Source: Rhodeus uyekii
Lineage: Eukaryota > Chordata > Actinopteri > Cypriniformes > Acheilognathidae
Reading direction: 5' to 3'
Assembly (NCBI GenBank): GCA_037043235.1
Contig: JAWRVZ010000050.1
Coordinates: forward strand, 3,062,501 to 3,126,500
DNA length: 64,000 nt
The notes under the pieces are model-generated. The model was not told where the DNA came from. It was given only the letters and a program-made list of their open reading frames with translations, and ran no database searches. Below, in pieces: positions 35,187 to 45,687 of the stretch; position 1 is the first letter of the stretch; every line of letters starts with the position of its first letter. The translations under genes and the position numbers were made by a program.

Positions 35187-38100
35187 TCAATCTGCAAATG
35201 CATAGGTAAAAATATGTGTTTTGAGTCTTGATTTGAATGTGGCTACTGTTGGAGCACACCTGATCTCTTCTGGAAGCTGGTTCCAGCTGCGGCTGGCGTA
35301 ACAGCTAAAAGCAGACTCTCCTTGCTTTGAGTGAACCCTGGGTATTACTAAGTGACTTGATCCTGATGATCTTAGTGATCTGTTAGGTTTATATTCTATG
35401 AGCATATCTGCAATGTATTGAGGTCCTAGGCCATTGAGTGATTTATAAACAAGTAACAGTACTTTAAAATTAATTCTAAATTGAACTGGAAGCCAGTGCA
35501 AGGAGCCAAGGACTGGTGTGATGTGTTCATATTTTCTGGTTCTGCTCAGAATCCTGGCAGCAGCGTTCTGTACGAGCTGCAGCTGTCTTATGGTCTTTTT
35601 GGGAAGGCCGGTGAGGAGCCCATTACAATAATCCACCCTGCTGGTGATGAAAGCATGAACAAGTTTCTCTAAGTCTTGATTGGAGACAAAGCATCTAATT
35701 CTTGCAATATTTTTGAGATGATAATATGCTGATTTAGTTATTGTTTTTACATGGCTACTGAAACTCAGGTCTGACTCCAAAATCACACCAAGATTCCTGA
35801 CCTGATTTTTAGTTGTTTGACCCCTAGAGTGAAGGTATGCGTTCACTTTGAGAACTTCATCTTTGTTTCCAAATGCAATGACTTCAGTTTTGTCTTTGTT
35901 TAACTGAAGGAAGTTTAGGCACATCCAGTTTTTAATTTCATCAATGCATTGACACAGGGAGTCAATGGGGCTGTAATCATTAGGTGATAACGCGAGGTAA
36001 ATCTGGGTGTCATCTGCATAGCTGTGATATGCAATTTGGTTCTTTCTCATTATTTGGCTCAGTGGCAGCATATATAAGTTGAACAGGAGGGGTGCAAGTA
36101 TTGAACCTTGAGGGACTCCGCATGTCATGGATGTCCACTCAGACTTATGGTCACCGATACTCACATAATAACCTCTCCCTTCTAAGTATGACCTGAACCA
36201 TTTAAGAACCATCTCAGAAAGCCCAACCCAGTTTTCCAGCCTGTCAAGGAGAATGTTGTGATCTATGGTGTCAAACGCAGCACTGAGGTCGAGTAAAACC
36301 AGCACTGATAATTTACCTGAATCTGTGTTAAGTCGAATATCATTTATTATCTTTATGAGTGCTGTCTCTGTGCTGTGATGTGGTCGGAAACCAGACTGAA
36401 AGTTGTCAAAGTATCCATTCAAGCTTAAGAACTTGTTCAGCTGATTGAAAACAACTTTTTCAATGATCTTGCCAATGAAAGGTAGATTTGAGATTGGTCT
36501 GTAATTGCTCAATATGATGTTATCCAGATTGCTCTTTTTCAGAAGGGGCTTAACAACTGCAGTTTTTAGGGAATTTGGAAAAGTCCCAGAAAGAAGTGAG
36601 GCATTTACCACTTCTAGGATATCTGCTTCTAAACAGTTAAACACGCTTTTGAAAAAAGATGTGGGAAGTATGTCAAGGGCGCAAGTTGATGTTTTAAGGT
36701 GCTGTACTGTTTCTTCCAAAATTTTACCATCAATTGCTTCGAAAACAGACATAATAGCTACTTTCTGAGATTGTGGTCTGATCTGTTTTACCCCAGTGCA
36801 GCTCAAGGTTGTGCTGATCGCCTTTCTGATATTATTTATTTTCTCAGAGAAGAAGGAAGCAAACTCACAGCATTTGCTGTCTGAGAGCATTTCACTGGGA
36901 ATCTGACTTGGGGGATTTGTTAGTCTCTCTACAGTAGCAAAAAGAGTGCGGGTGTTGTTTAAGTTTCTGTTTATAATATTTGAGAAGAAGGTCTGTCTAG
37001 CTTTGCCTAGTTCCACATTGAAAGCATGAAGGTTATCTTTATAGATGTTATAGTGGATTTCAAGATTTGTCTTTCGCCACATGCGCTCAGCTTTTCTGCA
37101 TTGTCTTTTCATATTTTGCACTGCTGTTGAGTTCCTCCAGGGTGATTTTTGTCTGCCACTCTTCTTCCTGACTTTCACAGGAGCAATGTTATCAATAACA
37201 TTCTGAACTTTTGAGTTAAAAGAATCAAGAAGAAAATCAACAAAGTCTGCAGATATGCTTGGTGTTAAAGATATAGCCTTCATAAACAGAGCACTAGTAT
37301 TCTCATTTAAGCATCGCTTTTTGACCGAGATAGATCTAGCTTCAACAGTCGGAGAGATCAATATATCAAAGAAAATACAGAAATGATCTGATAGAGCTAC
37401 ATCCTTAATGACAATGGATGAGATGTTTAGACCCTTACTGATAATTAAATCTAGTGTATGTCCTCGATTGTGTGTGGGTCTATGTACATGCTGAGTCAGA
37501 TCAAAAGTATTCAAAACTGTTAGAATTTCTTTTGCCATTTTGGATTCTGCATTTTCTATGTGGATGTTAAAGTCCCCAGTAATAGCAAGACAGTCAAACT
37601 CTGAGGAAGTTGCTGATAACAGTTCTGTAAAGTCCTCCACAAAGGCTGGAGAGTATTTTGGAGGCCTGTAAATGACTAAAAGTAGAATGCGAGGAGCACC
37701 TTTTATCACAATACCCAAATATTCAAAAGACAAGTAATCACCAAATGACACTTGCTTGCATTGATAGACATCTTTAAATAGAGCGGCTTCACCTCCACCT
37801 CTCCTAACAGCTCTGCAGACACTCATAAAAGTAAAGTTGGGAGGGGCTGTTTCATTCAGGATTGTTGAACTGCAACTGTCTTCAAGCCATGTTTCATTTA
37901 GAAGCATAAAATCTAGATTGTTTGTGGTTATTAAATCATTGACTAGAAGTGATTTATTTTTAAGTGAACGGATGTTTAAAAGTGCTAACTTAACAGTCTT
38001 ACTTTCTGTCTCTACAGTAATCTTAGTTTGGCGTGTAATATGCAACAGATTAAGTGGGTTTGCCAAACGGTTTGAGAAGGCCTTTGGCTTTCTATCACGT

Positions 38101-38198
38101 AATAAAACTGAAATAGCGAAAGCAACAGGCACACTGGGTTCCCGCTTGTTCTGTAAACATTTGATAAAGTCACTGTTATCATAGCAGGGACCCGGCAC
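35187..38198 (-). CDS. L2 LINE ORF2: endonuclease-reverse transcriptase
   Basis: 1003 residues. Endonuclease blocks: LNETWLED, YRPPKYS, GDFNIH, HTLDLII and SDHFCIFF, with the catalytic His present. RT blocks: NYRPISNLPFIGKI, GFRPHHSTETAL, LDLSAAFDTIDHNIL, CGVPQGSILAPLLF and YADD (SYADDTQIYL). The C-terminal region ends RSWNQLPEEIR. The enzyme would nick target DNA and copy the element RNA in place. The first Met at 38198 may not be the native start, since ORF1 ends just four bases away and re-initiation or coupling is possible. Confidence 0.9.
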   Translation of the reverse strand: MPGPCYDNSDFIKCLQNKREPSVPVAFAISVLLRDRKPKAFSNRLANPLNLLHITRQTKITVETESKTVKLALLNIRSLKNKSLLVNDLITTNNLDFMLLNETWLEDSCSSTILNETAPPNFTFMSVCRAVRRGGGEAALFKDVYQCKQVSFGDYLSFEYLGIVIKGAPRILLLVIYRPPKYSPAFVEDFTELLSATSSEFDCLAITGDFNIHIENAESKMAKEILTVLNTFDLTQHVHRPTHNRGHTLDLIISKGLNISSIVIKDVALSDHFCIFFDILISPTVEARSISVKKRCLNENTSALFMKAISLTPSISADFVDFLLDSFNSKVQNVIDNIAPVKVRKKSGRQKSPWRNSTAVQNMKRQCRKAERMWRKTNLEIHYNIYKDNLHAFNVELGKARQTFFSNIINRNLNNTRTLFATVERLTNPPSQIPSEMLSDSKCCEFASFFSEKINNIRKAISTTLSCTGVKQIRPQSQKVAIMSVFEAIDGKILEETVQHLKTSTCALDILPTSFFKSVFNCLEADILEVVNASLLSGTFPNSLKTAVVKPLLKKSNLDNIILSNYRPISNLPFIGKIIEKVVFNQLNKFLSLNGYFDNFQSGFRPHHSTETALIKIINDIRLNTDSGKLSVLVLLDLSAAFDTIDHNILLDRLENWVGLSEMVLKWFRSYLEGRGYYVSIGDHKSEWTSMTCGVPQGSILAPLLFNLYMLPLSQIMRKNQIAYHSYADDTQIYLALSPNDYSPIDSLCQCIDEIKNWMCLNFLQLNKDKTEVIAFGNKDEVLKVNAYLHSRGQTTKNQVRNLGVILESDLSFSSHVKTITKSAYYHLKNIARIRCFVSNQDLEKLVHAFITSRVDYCNGLLTGLPKKTIRQLQLVQNAAARILSRTRKYEHITPVLGSLHWLPVQFRINFKVLLLVYKSLNGLGPQYIADMLIEYKPNRSLRSSGSSHLVIPRVHSKQGESAFSCYASRSWNQLPEEIRCAPTVATFKSRLKTHIFTYAFAD

Positions 38199-38201
38199 AC
38201 A

Positions 38202-39956
38202 TCACTGAGAGCTTTTATCAGTTGTTTTTGGTTCACCTAGAACAGATGGAGGATGGTGAGGGCCCTGGCGTTGTGGTAGCGGCCGAAGAGCTCTCGCAGG
38301 AGGAATGGGAGGTTGAGCTGGGCTCACAGGCTTTGGTGGTTGTGGAGCTCGCCGCTTTTTTGTTGATGTCTGGGGGCTCGCAGCAAAAGAGTGGGCGAGT
38401 TTGGTTCCAGCATACACCAGTTCCTCCATTTTCTCAGAGAAACACAGCAGGGGGGATGCTGGGGAGAGGGATAGCGTATCCGGTGAGAGAGGCTGTTGCT
38501 CTGGTGTTACTGGTGGCTCTAATATGTTGTCCTGGCCCTGGCTGTTTTCCCGAAAGTCGTCCTTGGCTGCTGAAACTTGGAGCAGTTCTAACACGTCACT
38601 GTCTATCGGTGAGCTCTCTGGGCAGGGCTCAGTCAGGATTGTGTCCGTGAACAGTGGTTGTTGTGGCTGCATGGTGTTATCGCTGTCCTTGTGGGATGTG
38701 TCAGCCGCATGTCCATTCAGGTGCTGAAATGAAGTCCTGTGGTCAGCTGTACTCTGTCCAGGTGTGTTTGTGCCATTCAGATTAGGTGGATTTGCACACA
38801 CTGCTGAAGGATGATGGAGGGAGAAGTAGATATTGTCCTTTAGCACTCTTGAGCCCAGTTTGTTTGGGTGTAGGCCATCATGTGTGAACAACTGTCTCTG
38901 ACTCCAAAACAGATTGAAGTTGTCGATGAAATTCAGTCCCTTTAAGTTGCAGGTTTTTTGCAGCCATGTATTAAGCCCAAGCAAACGTGTAAATCTATTT
39001 GTTCCTCTTGCTGGGAGTGGTCCACTGATGAACGACTGAACTTTTAGACTTCTGAGCATTTCAAAAAGTTCATTGAAATCCCTTTTAAGGAGTTCTGACT
39101 GCTCCTTCCGAATATCATTCTTTCCCACATGGATGATTAGTCGGTTTGCAGTTTTATATTTCATCAGAATGCTCTTAAGTTCCTTGTTTACATCAGAAAC
39201 TGTTGCTTGTGGAAGGCAGCATGTAGTTGTATCCCTGCTGCTAATATTTCTGATAATAGAGTCACCCACTATCAGAGTCCTGGGCTCGGCTGCTCTAAGA
39301 GCTGAGTGTCGCTGTCTGCTCCACCTTGAGCCGCAGTTAGCATCGGTGTTAGCTGCTAGCTGATTTGATCTGTGTCCGATCATGTTTGGGGATTCCTCAA
39401 CCACATTCATCATGTCTGGAGATTCCTCACTCACATTCATTAACACTTCAAATCTGTTCTCCAGATGTATTGGTGGTGGTAGGGAGCTAGTGTTTGGGGT
39501 AGAAGACGCTACAAAATGCGATACTCGAGACAATCTGATGTCTCGAGTGCCTTTGGGTCTCGCTCCCTGTTTGTGCCATCGATTAGTATGTTGATCATTT
39601 TCGGCACTCAGTATGGCCTGTTTAGGAGCATTAGATTCATGGGACTCACCGGCTGTGTGCTGGGGACGTCCATGATGAAGCTCTGTTGTGTGTTCCGTCT
39701 GGTTTGGTAGTCCCACAAGTAGCTTTGTTTCAAGAACTGCAATCCTTTGTAGAAGTCTGTGGCAGTTTGTGCAGCAGGTAGATTCTTCAACCAGAGGAGG
39801 CATATTATTTAGTGTAGGCAGCTGTGTTTTCCCTTCTCCGGAATGTAAGCTGATGGCTGCCGTCAATGGGAGGCTGGTTTGAGAAAAATTCCCCTTTTTT
39901 GTTGCAATTCTTCCAGTTAGAAACTTTGTTGGTGCCAATATTTGTCGTTTGAGCAC
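38202..39956 (-). CDS. L2 LINE ORF1 with SGNH-hydrolase (esterase-like) domain
   Basis: 584 residues. The middle holds an SGNH fold: GDSIIRN (block with the nucleophile Ser), HVGKND (Gly-x-Asn-Asp block) and DGLHPN (Asp-His block), as known for the ORF1 of some CR1/L2 LINEs. A CCTNCH...LLQRIAVLETKL segment upstream is a likely coiled-coil or zinc-binding part. The tail is Pro/Ser-rich (QPPKPVSPAQPPIPP). In this family ORF1 binds RNA or membranes; the exact role of the esterase domain is not settled. Confidence 0.85.
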   Translation of the reverse strand: MLKRQILAPTKFLTGRIATKKGNFSQTSLPLTAAISLHSGEGKTQLPTLNNMPPLVEESTCCTNCHRLLQRIAVLETKLLVGLPNQTEHTTELHHGRPQHTAGESHESNAPKQAILSAENDQHTNRWHKQGARPKGTRDIRLSRVSHFVASSTPNTSSLPPPIHLENRFEVLMNVSEESPDMMNVVEESPNMIGHRSNQLAANTDANCGSRWSRQRHSALRAAEPRTLIVGDSIIRNISSRDTTTCCLPQATVSDVNKELKSILMKYKTANRLIIHVGKNDIRKEQSELLKRDFNELFEMLRSLKVQSFISGPLPARGTNRFTRLLGLNTWLQKTCNLKGLNFIDNFNLFWSQRQLFTHDGLHPNKLGSRVLKDNIYFSLHHPSAVCANPPNLNGTNTPGQSTADHRTSFQHLNGHAADTSHKDSDNTMQPQQPLFTDTILTEPCPESSPIDSDVLELLQVSAAKDDFRENSQGQDNILEPPVTPEQQPLSPDTLSLSPASPLLCFSEKMEELVYAGTKLAHSFAASPQTSTKKRRAPQPPKPVSPAQPPIPPARALRPLPQRQGPHHPPSVLGEPKTTDKSSQ

Positions 39957-40169
39957 TGTGCTGATTTGCTGAAGTTAAAATTTGGAGATAAAATATAAAA
40001 GCAATAGAGCAAAGCGCAGAGCTGTAAGCAAGAGCGTCCGAACAGTAGCAAAGCAGGAAGTAGGTCACCTAAAAAATCGTTTCACCTAAAAAGGCAGGAG
40101 GAATTGACTACATATCTGGAACATCAAGTTCAACCTCACATGCTACCCAAAAGAGAAATGCCAATCTTT

Positions 40170-40392
40170 GATGGTAATAATAATTTGTTACATTTATATA
40201 GTGCTTTTCCAGACCCTCAAAGTGCTTTACATGAAAGGGGGGGGGGGGGGGGATCTCCTCAACCACCAGTAATGTGCAGCTCCACCTGGATGATGCGACA
40301 GCAGCCATATTGCGCCAGAACGCTCACCACACACCAGCTTATTGGTGGAGAGGAGACAGAGTGATGAAGCCAATCAGAGTATGGAGATGATT
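40170..40392 (-). repeat. SINE-like dispersed repeat, reverse orientation
   Basis: The reverse complement of the 3' half of the repeat at 19790-20295: shared CCACCTGGATGATGCGAC, ACCAGCTTATTGGTGGAG and the tail TACATTTATATAGTGC. It contains a G-run at about 40239-40251. Confidence 0.7.
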
Positions 40393-40627
40393 AGGAGGCT
40401 GTGATGGACCAAGGTAGTCCTCTTCAGTACCATTTCCAGCATTTTGATTACTAAATATGTTAATCAGTAAACAAGAATCTCTTAAAGCAACAATTTGGTA
40501 AAGAATTCAAGATTGCAGCTGCATCTATGGAACAGACTTTAAGCTGACCATCAGTAAGTACCAAGAACACAGTCTTCATGCATGTTCTCTGTTTTTAAGG
40601 GCATGTTTCAACATCATTGATATAGAC

Positions 40628-40785
40628 CAGGGGTCAGGAACTTATGATGCTCTTTTGATGGCTGCATATGGCTCGATCGCTCCACTACTTCCACCCCTGG
40701 ATGACAGACTAAGACTCTACACAACCTCATATTCAAAGAATGTTGGGTATATGGCTCTCTCAGACAAAAAGGTTCCCGACCCCTG
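40628..40785. mobile_element. Short hAT MITE
   Basis: It starts CAGGGGTCAGGAAC and ends GTTCCCGACCCCTG (13 of 14 complementary), flanked by ATATAGAC and ATATACAC (7 of 8). 158 bp, non-coding. The end sequence resembles the hAT at 63781. Confidence 0.75.
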
Positions 40786-40789
40786 ATAT

Positions 40790-41010
40790 ACACTCACCTA
40801 AAGGATTATTAGGAATATCTGTTCAATTTATCAAGGTAATTATCTAATCAATCAATCACATAGGGTTGGTCCTGGTCAAGACAATCTCCTGAATTCTAAA
40901 CCGAATGTCAGAATGGGAAAGAAAGGTGATTTCAGCAATGTTGGACGTGGCATGGAACGTGGCATGGATGAACGGCCGGTCTGAGTGTTTCACAATATGC
41001 TCACTTACTG
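40790..41010 (+). mobile_element. Tc1-like DNA transposon fragment (5' part)
   Basis: CACTCACCTAAAGGATTATT is the familiar left end of a fish Tc1-like family. 120 bp later MGKKGDFSNVGRGM reads as the transposase N-terminus. The frame is broken after about 20 residues and the rest is missing. Confidence 0.7.
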
Positions 41011-41245
41011 GTATTATCACTAGTTATGGGCAAATGAATCCTCATGAAGCACTGAGGCTTTGCAACGCATTGCTTGACCAAAAGGGTCATTACCCAAAGC
41101 TTCATTCAGCATTTCTCACTAGTGACACCTAGCTACTGTGAAAATAAATAGCAGACATAATTTATCCTGAACCTATGACCTGAACAGACATTTGTGCATT
41201 GCTTTAAGATCAAATTAAATATCTTTCTCTGTCTTGTGCAAAGAT

Positions 41246-41379
<134 letters not shown>

Positions 41380-41547
41380 CTGAGAGGTTGGGTGTCTGAG
41401 GGTTCCCACGAGGAGAGGGCGACTGTGGTTTTTCTATCACTATACTTTCGTTTTTTCTACTAAAACTTAAATAATATTTTGTAAAGTTTATTTAGTTTGT
41501 TTAGTTTTTGTTTTTTGGAGTTTATTTGTGATTTGTTTGGGATCGGG

Positions 41548-42540
41548 ATGGCGTACCTCCGCATGGGGGTGACACCACCTGTTTCCCTCCGCCACTGCGT
41601 CAGGTGTGTTCCTGCGGCAGGTGTGTTGGTGGAGGATGTGTTGGTGGCGGTAGGAGAGGAGATCGGGTACGAGAACATTACATCAGCGTTTCGTATGAAT
41701 AAAGCGGTGGTGGTATTTGTGAATGAGGAGGTGCAAGTAGGCTGTTTGATTACTAACGGGATTGTGGTAAGTGGAGAGTTTATTATCGTTTCACCGCTTG
41801 TTGCTCCAACCACAAAAGTAACCGTATCAAACGTGCCTCCTTTCATTCCCAACGAGGAGATTGAGCGTGCACTATCGCGTTATGGGAAATTCGCTAGCGC
41901 GATAAAAACGCTTCCACTCGGCTGTAAGAATGAGGCATTAAAACATGTAATGTCTATCCGAAGGCAAGTGTTTATGTTTTTAAATGAAACGAGCATTGAC
42001 GTGTCTTTTAGGGTGATGCATGAAGGAAAAGCTTACATGATTTATGCCAATACTGGGAGCATGAAGTGTTTTGAATGTGGGGATGTGGGTCATAAGCGTG
42101 TAGTGTGCCCACATAAAGCTGGTGTAAGCGGGGAGAACGCCGGGCCGAGCGCCGCGGGAGTCGGGGAGAACGCCGGGCAGAGTACCGTAGGCGACGGGGA
42201 GAACGCGTTAGAGGACGCCGGGCCGAGAGCCGCGGGCGTTGGGGAGAACGTTTTAGAGGCCGCGCTGCCTTCAGCTGTGGAGGAGCGCGAGGATTACAGT
42301 GAAAAACAGGCAGAAAATGTTATTAATGACAGTCTAACTGAAGAAGCTGGTGCTGAACCAGAAGCAGGTGAAAATGGTGTAACAAAAAAAGATGTGAGTG
42401 AACAGAGAGATGTTGAAATGGAAAGTGTTGAGGTATCAAAGACTGAAGAAAGCTGTATGACAGAAATGAAAGATGATGATACTTTTTCTGAAGTTTCTGA
42501 TGTAGGCTCGCAAGATAGAAAGCGATGTGTACAGTCTTAA
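41548..42540 (+). CDS. Tx1-type LINE ORF1 (zinc-knuckle RNA-binding protein)
   Basis: Open frame from MAYLRMGVTPP; an upstream in-frame ATG at 41497 also exists. The first part looks like an RRM-like fold (VSNVPPFIPNEEIERALSRYGKFASAIKT), followed by a CCHC knuckle CFECGDVGHKRVVC at about residues 174-187, a repeat-like Gly/Glu/Asn-rich stretch (GENAGP units) and an acidic tail. ORF1 proteins of this clade bind element RNA. The frame is intact although ORF2 is dead. Confidence 0.75.
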   Translation: MAYLRMGVTPPVSLRHCVRCVPAAGVLVEDVLVAVGEEIGYENITSAFRMNKAVVVFVNEEVQVGCLITNGIVVSGEFIIVSPLVAPTTKVTVSNVPPFIPNEEIERALSRYGKFASAIKTLPLGCKNEALKHVMSIRRQVFMFLNETSIDVSFRVMHEGKAYMIYANTGSMKCFECGDVGHKRVVCPHKAGVSGENAGPSAAGVGENAGQSTVGDGENALEDAGPRAAGVGENVLEAALPSAVEEREDYSEKQAENVINDSLTEEAGAEPEAGENGVTKKDVSEQRDVEMESVEVSKTEESCMTEMKDDDTFSEVSDVGSQDRKRCVQS

Positions 42541-42725
42541 AGAAATTAAAGAAATTTTCTTAGATATGACTTTTGGCAAGGCCTTTGATGTCACTGATTT
42601 TTTCCCAGACCCAGAGAAGTTCATCGCGTCCGTACTGCTACTTCAGAGGACGGTCAGCTACGAGGCTTTAGATAAGAAGAGGTTTAGACTTAAAAAAATG
42701 GTAACAAAATTGAGAAAAGATAAAC

Positions 42726-44868
42726 TTGTTCCCCAAAGAAAACAAAATGATTAAACAACACACAGTGAACTTTATTCTTTACTGTCTCTTTCTGTCTCTG
42801 TCCTCTTCTCACTTTTATTTCCACATGAATATTTTAAAAGTGGGATCTCTAAACATCAATGGGGGACGAGATCAGGGGAAATTAGGAATGGTTTCTGGTT
42901 TTATTCAAATTAAAAGGTCAATGTATTATTTTTACAAGAATCCCACACTAACAAAGACAACTAAATTGAGTGGGGAATGTGGTGGGAAGGCAAGTTTGTT
43001 TTAAGTCATGGCACAAACAACAGCGCAGGAGTTGCCATTTTATTCTCTGCCAACATGAACATCAACATTTTAAATATAGACAACATTGTTGAAGGCAGAT
43101 TACTGATAACAGAGATCGAATATGAAGGAACTGTGTTTGTGCTGGTAAATGTTTATGCTCCCAATAACGGTCCAGAACGCAAAGAGCTTTTTACAAAGTT
43201 AAGAGATGCTGTCCAGAAGTATGATGAGAGTGTGTGTTTAATAATCGGTGGTGATTGGAATTGTACAACTGATTTTATTGTAGACCGAAATGGTGAAGAG
43301 CCTCACATTACTGTTTTTATTTCAAGTCAGGAGGATATCACGATTTTAAATCAATCTCTTGGACTGTATGAAAGAGCCTCCTCTGCAAGAGTCAACTGGT
43401 CTAAAAGTGAAGGTTTTATTATTGGTGGGTGGGCAGGCACGGGTTTCCCTCAACTCCCGGGTGGGTTACGCTGGAGACAAGATGGTTTTAAAGTTTTAAG
43501 GGTTTTTTTAAGGTAATGAGCAGTTTCAAAGAAAAAATTGGGAGGGACTGCTGGAGAAGGTGGTCATCAACAACCTCACTGCATCGATGTTGTGGCACAG
43601 GACTGCTGTCATGGAGCCACCCGAAGGACTCATTTTAAACATTCAAAGAACACTGGTAAACTTTTTCTGGAGTGGACAGCACTGGATCCGCGCCGCCGCT
43701 CTGTATCTTCCAGTTCAAGAGGGCGGGCAAGGTTTGGTGGCATGGGCCAAAACTGCCAGTGCCTTGCTGAAAAAAGCAGGAGGACTGGGTCTCGACAAAC
43801 ACTTGTTTTTAATAAAATTGGAGGAAGTAAGCCTGGCAGAGCTTTCACCATTTTATAAATCTATGCTGCAGACTTGGAGATCTGTTTTTAAAGTGAAATG
43901 AGACCTTTTTGAGCAAGGACACTGGACTCCAGAGGAACCTTTGTTTTTTAACCCATTGATCCAGACCCGATTGCTCTCCTCCGTGACTGTACGGAGATCT
44001 TTACTGAGGAACGGCGTCCAAAAACTGGCTGGAACATGGCTGGAAACCCATGGAAGAACTTAAAGAGTTGACGGGTTTAAGGTCCTTGCGTCTTGTTTTT
44101 AAACTGAAGGAAGAGATCTCCAATGCGCTTCCAAGTGGCTGCAGGTCTTGGATTGGACGGAGACCGAACACGAGACACAAGCAAGAGTTCCCAGACATCA
44201 AGATCACGCCTATCATAAATGAAAATGAAGGTGAAGTTGCGGACTCGATTTTATCTTTTAAGACCCCCCAGCTAGACCTTTTTAAAGATGTGTCAAAGAA
44301 AGCTCTTTATTGCACTGCAGTGAAGATGACGCATCAAGACTCACTAAAGAGAGCATCAAAATGGCCTGAACTGCTACAGCCAGACTTCCTGGTGCGGGAC
44401 AGATGGAGGACGCTGTACAAGCCCCCGGTGGAGAAGAGGACAGCAGACCTCCAGTGGAGGATCATCCACGGCGCCGTCGCTACGGACCGGCATGTGGCGC
44501 ACCTCAATCCAGCAGTGGGGGGGGGGAATGTCGGTTCTGTGGAAAAACTGGAGCATTTGTTTTTAAAGTGTAACCGGTTACAAGGCCTTTTTAATTTGCT
44601 CGAGACTTGTTTTAGAAGATTTAATGAAGATTTTTCTAATGGAGTTTTTAATGGGGGTTTGAAATATAAGTTTTTAACGAGGAAGAAAATGGTTTTATTA
44701 AATTATCTGATAGGAACTGCCAAACTGGCAATCTGGAAAACCAGAAAAAACAAAGGTTTACAACTTGCCACCACAAATCCCGAGATGATGTTTAGGCATC
44801 TGGTGCGGGGGAGACTGAAACTTGAATTTGCACACTACAAACTAATTAATTTAATTAATTATTCATAA
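42726..44868 (+). pseudogene. Tx1-type LINE ORF2 remnant
   Basis: 42840-43290 encodes the endonuclease (KVGSLNINGGRD, LVNVYAPNN, IGGDWNC) over two frames. Right after DFIVDRNGEEPH the frame jumps to ASSARVNWSKSEGF, a segment that normally lies after the RT palm, so roughly the whole RT core is lost. Post-RT pieces follow at 43560-43901 and 44050-44868 (the latter with WRIIHGAVATDRHV). Confidence 0.75.
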
Positions 44869-44899
44869 ATAGTTTGGATAGTGACAGTATGTACAACAA

Positions 44900-45287
44900 A
44901 ATTGATTCTGTGTCAAGTGCAGTGATTATTGTGGAGGGAGTATAATACTGCAACAGAACAGTTTGGGGTGGGTGAAGGAAGGATTATAAATGGACTTTTA
45001 TTGAGTTTTTGAAGTGTGTTGGAGTTTAGACGATTCCTCTTCTTGGACAAAACCTCTCCAGCCTTGGAAAAGATCCTTTCGCAAGGAACAGAGGATGTAG
45101 GGGAACATAAGAATGCCAGTGCCAGCTGGTATAAGTGAGGATACAGATGCTTCTGTTGAGCCCAATATACTAATGGATCCTCAGATCTCGAGAGATTCAC
45201 TTCTGATAAATATCGGTTCACTTCAACAGTAGCATCTGCTGTTTCACTTGAGCTCCTTCTACTGTGATCAACCGTGCAATCGAGCAG
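44900..45287 (-). pseudogene. hAT (ZBED-type) transposase C-terminal dimerisation domain
   Basis: The minus frame reads DPLVYWAQQKHLYPHLYQLALAFLC...SVPCERIFSKAGEVLSKKRNRL, the hATC dimerisation block. The upstream part of the same transposase lies at 49125-49497, separated by the LTR element inserted at 45288. Confidence 0.85.
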
Positions 45288-45453
45288 TGTCACGGTTCTG
45301 TCTCTGTTTCCAGTGTTATTAGTGTTCTAGTAGACAGAACCGTGGCACTGGTCTCTCTCCCATGTGTTTGTCTCTCGTTAGTGTCTGCCCCGCCTCCTTG
45401 TTTCCCTTAATCATTCCCAGCTGTGTCTCATCACTACCTTCCCTCTTGTGCCC

Positions 45454-45494
45454 TATTTAATCCTGGTGTGTTTGCTGTCCTGTGCGGTGTCGTT
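45454..45494 (+). promoter_or_regulatory. LTR TATA box and predicted RNA 5' end with 11-nt self-priming match
   Basis: TATTTAA at 45454-45460. GCGGTGTCGTT at 45484-45494, 30 nt downstream, is the complement of AACGACACCGC, which begins two bases after the LTR end. Confidence 0.6.
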
Positions 45495-45687
45495 GTCTTA
45501 CATGCTCTTTGGTTTCCCGAGTTCCTAGATGACTGGTCCTGTCTTGCTTCCTGGTTAGTTTATGTTATTGTCAAGAGTTATGTTTGAGTTAATGTTTTTC
45601 CCCCCTCGTGGGTTGTTCTTTTGTACATGTTTCTTTATTTTGTTATCGTAAATAAATCCTTCACCCCAGCATTTGAGTCCTCCCATC

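Larger units (their letters stand above)
35010..40070 (-). mobile_element. Full-length L2-type LINE
   Basis: Two open ORFs on the minus strand, ORF1 (39956-38202) and ORF2 (38198-35187), followed by a 3' region that ends in a pentanucleotide tail ((AGGCA)n on the plus strand, 35013-35034). The last 100 bp carry a TTGTATAGCACATTT/AAGTGCTTTACAT pattern shared by many fish LINE and SINE tails. The 5' end is put near 40070 because the next recognisable repeat starts at about 40170. I did not find a clear target duplication. Both ORFs look intact, so the copy is young. Confidence 0.85.
41400..44880 (+). mobile_element. Tx1-type LINE with the RT core deleted
   Basis: ORF1 with a zinc knuckle, then the endonuclease, then directly the RT C-terminal (thumb) and post-RT regions. 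The palm with its catalytic Asp pair is missing and the ORF2 part is broken into several frames. It ends near 44880, next to a hAT remnant. Confidence 0.75.
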
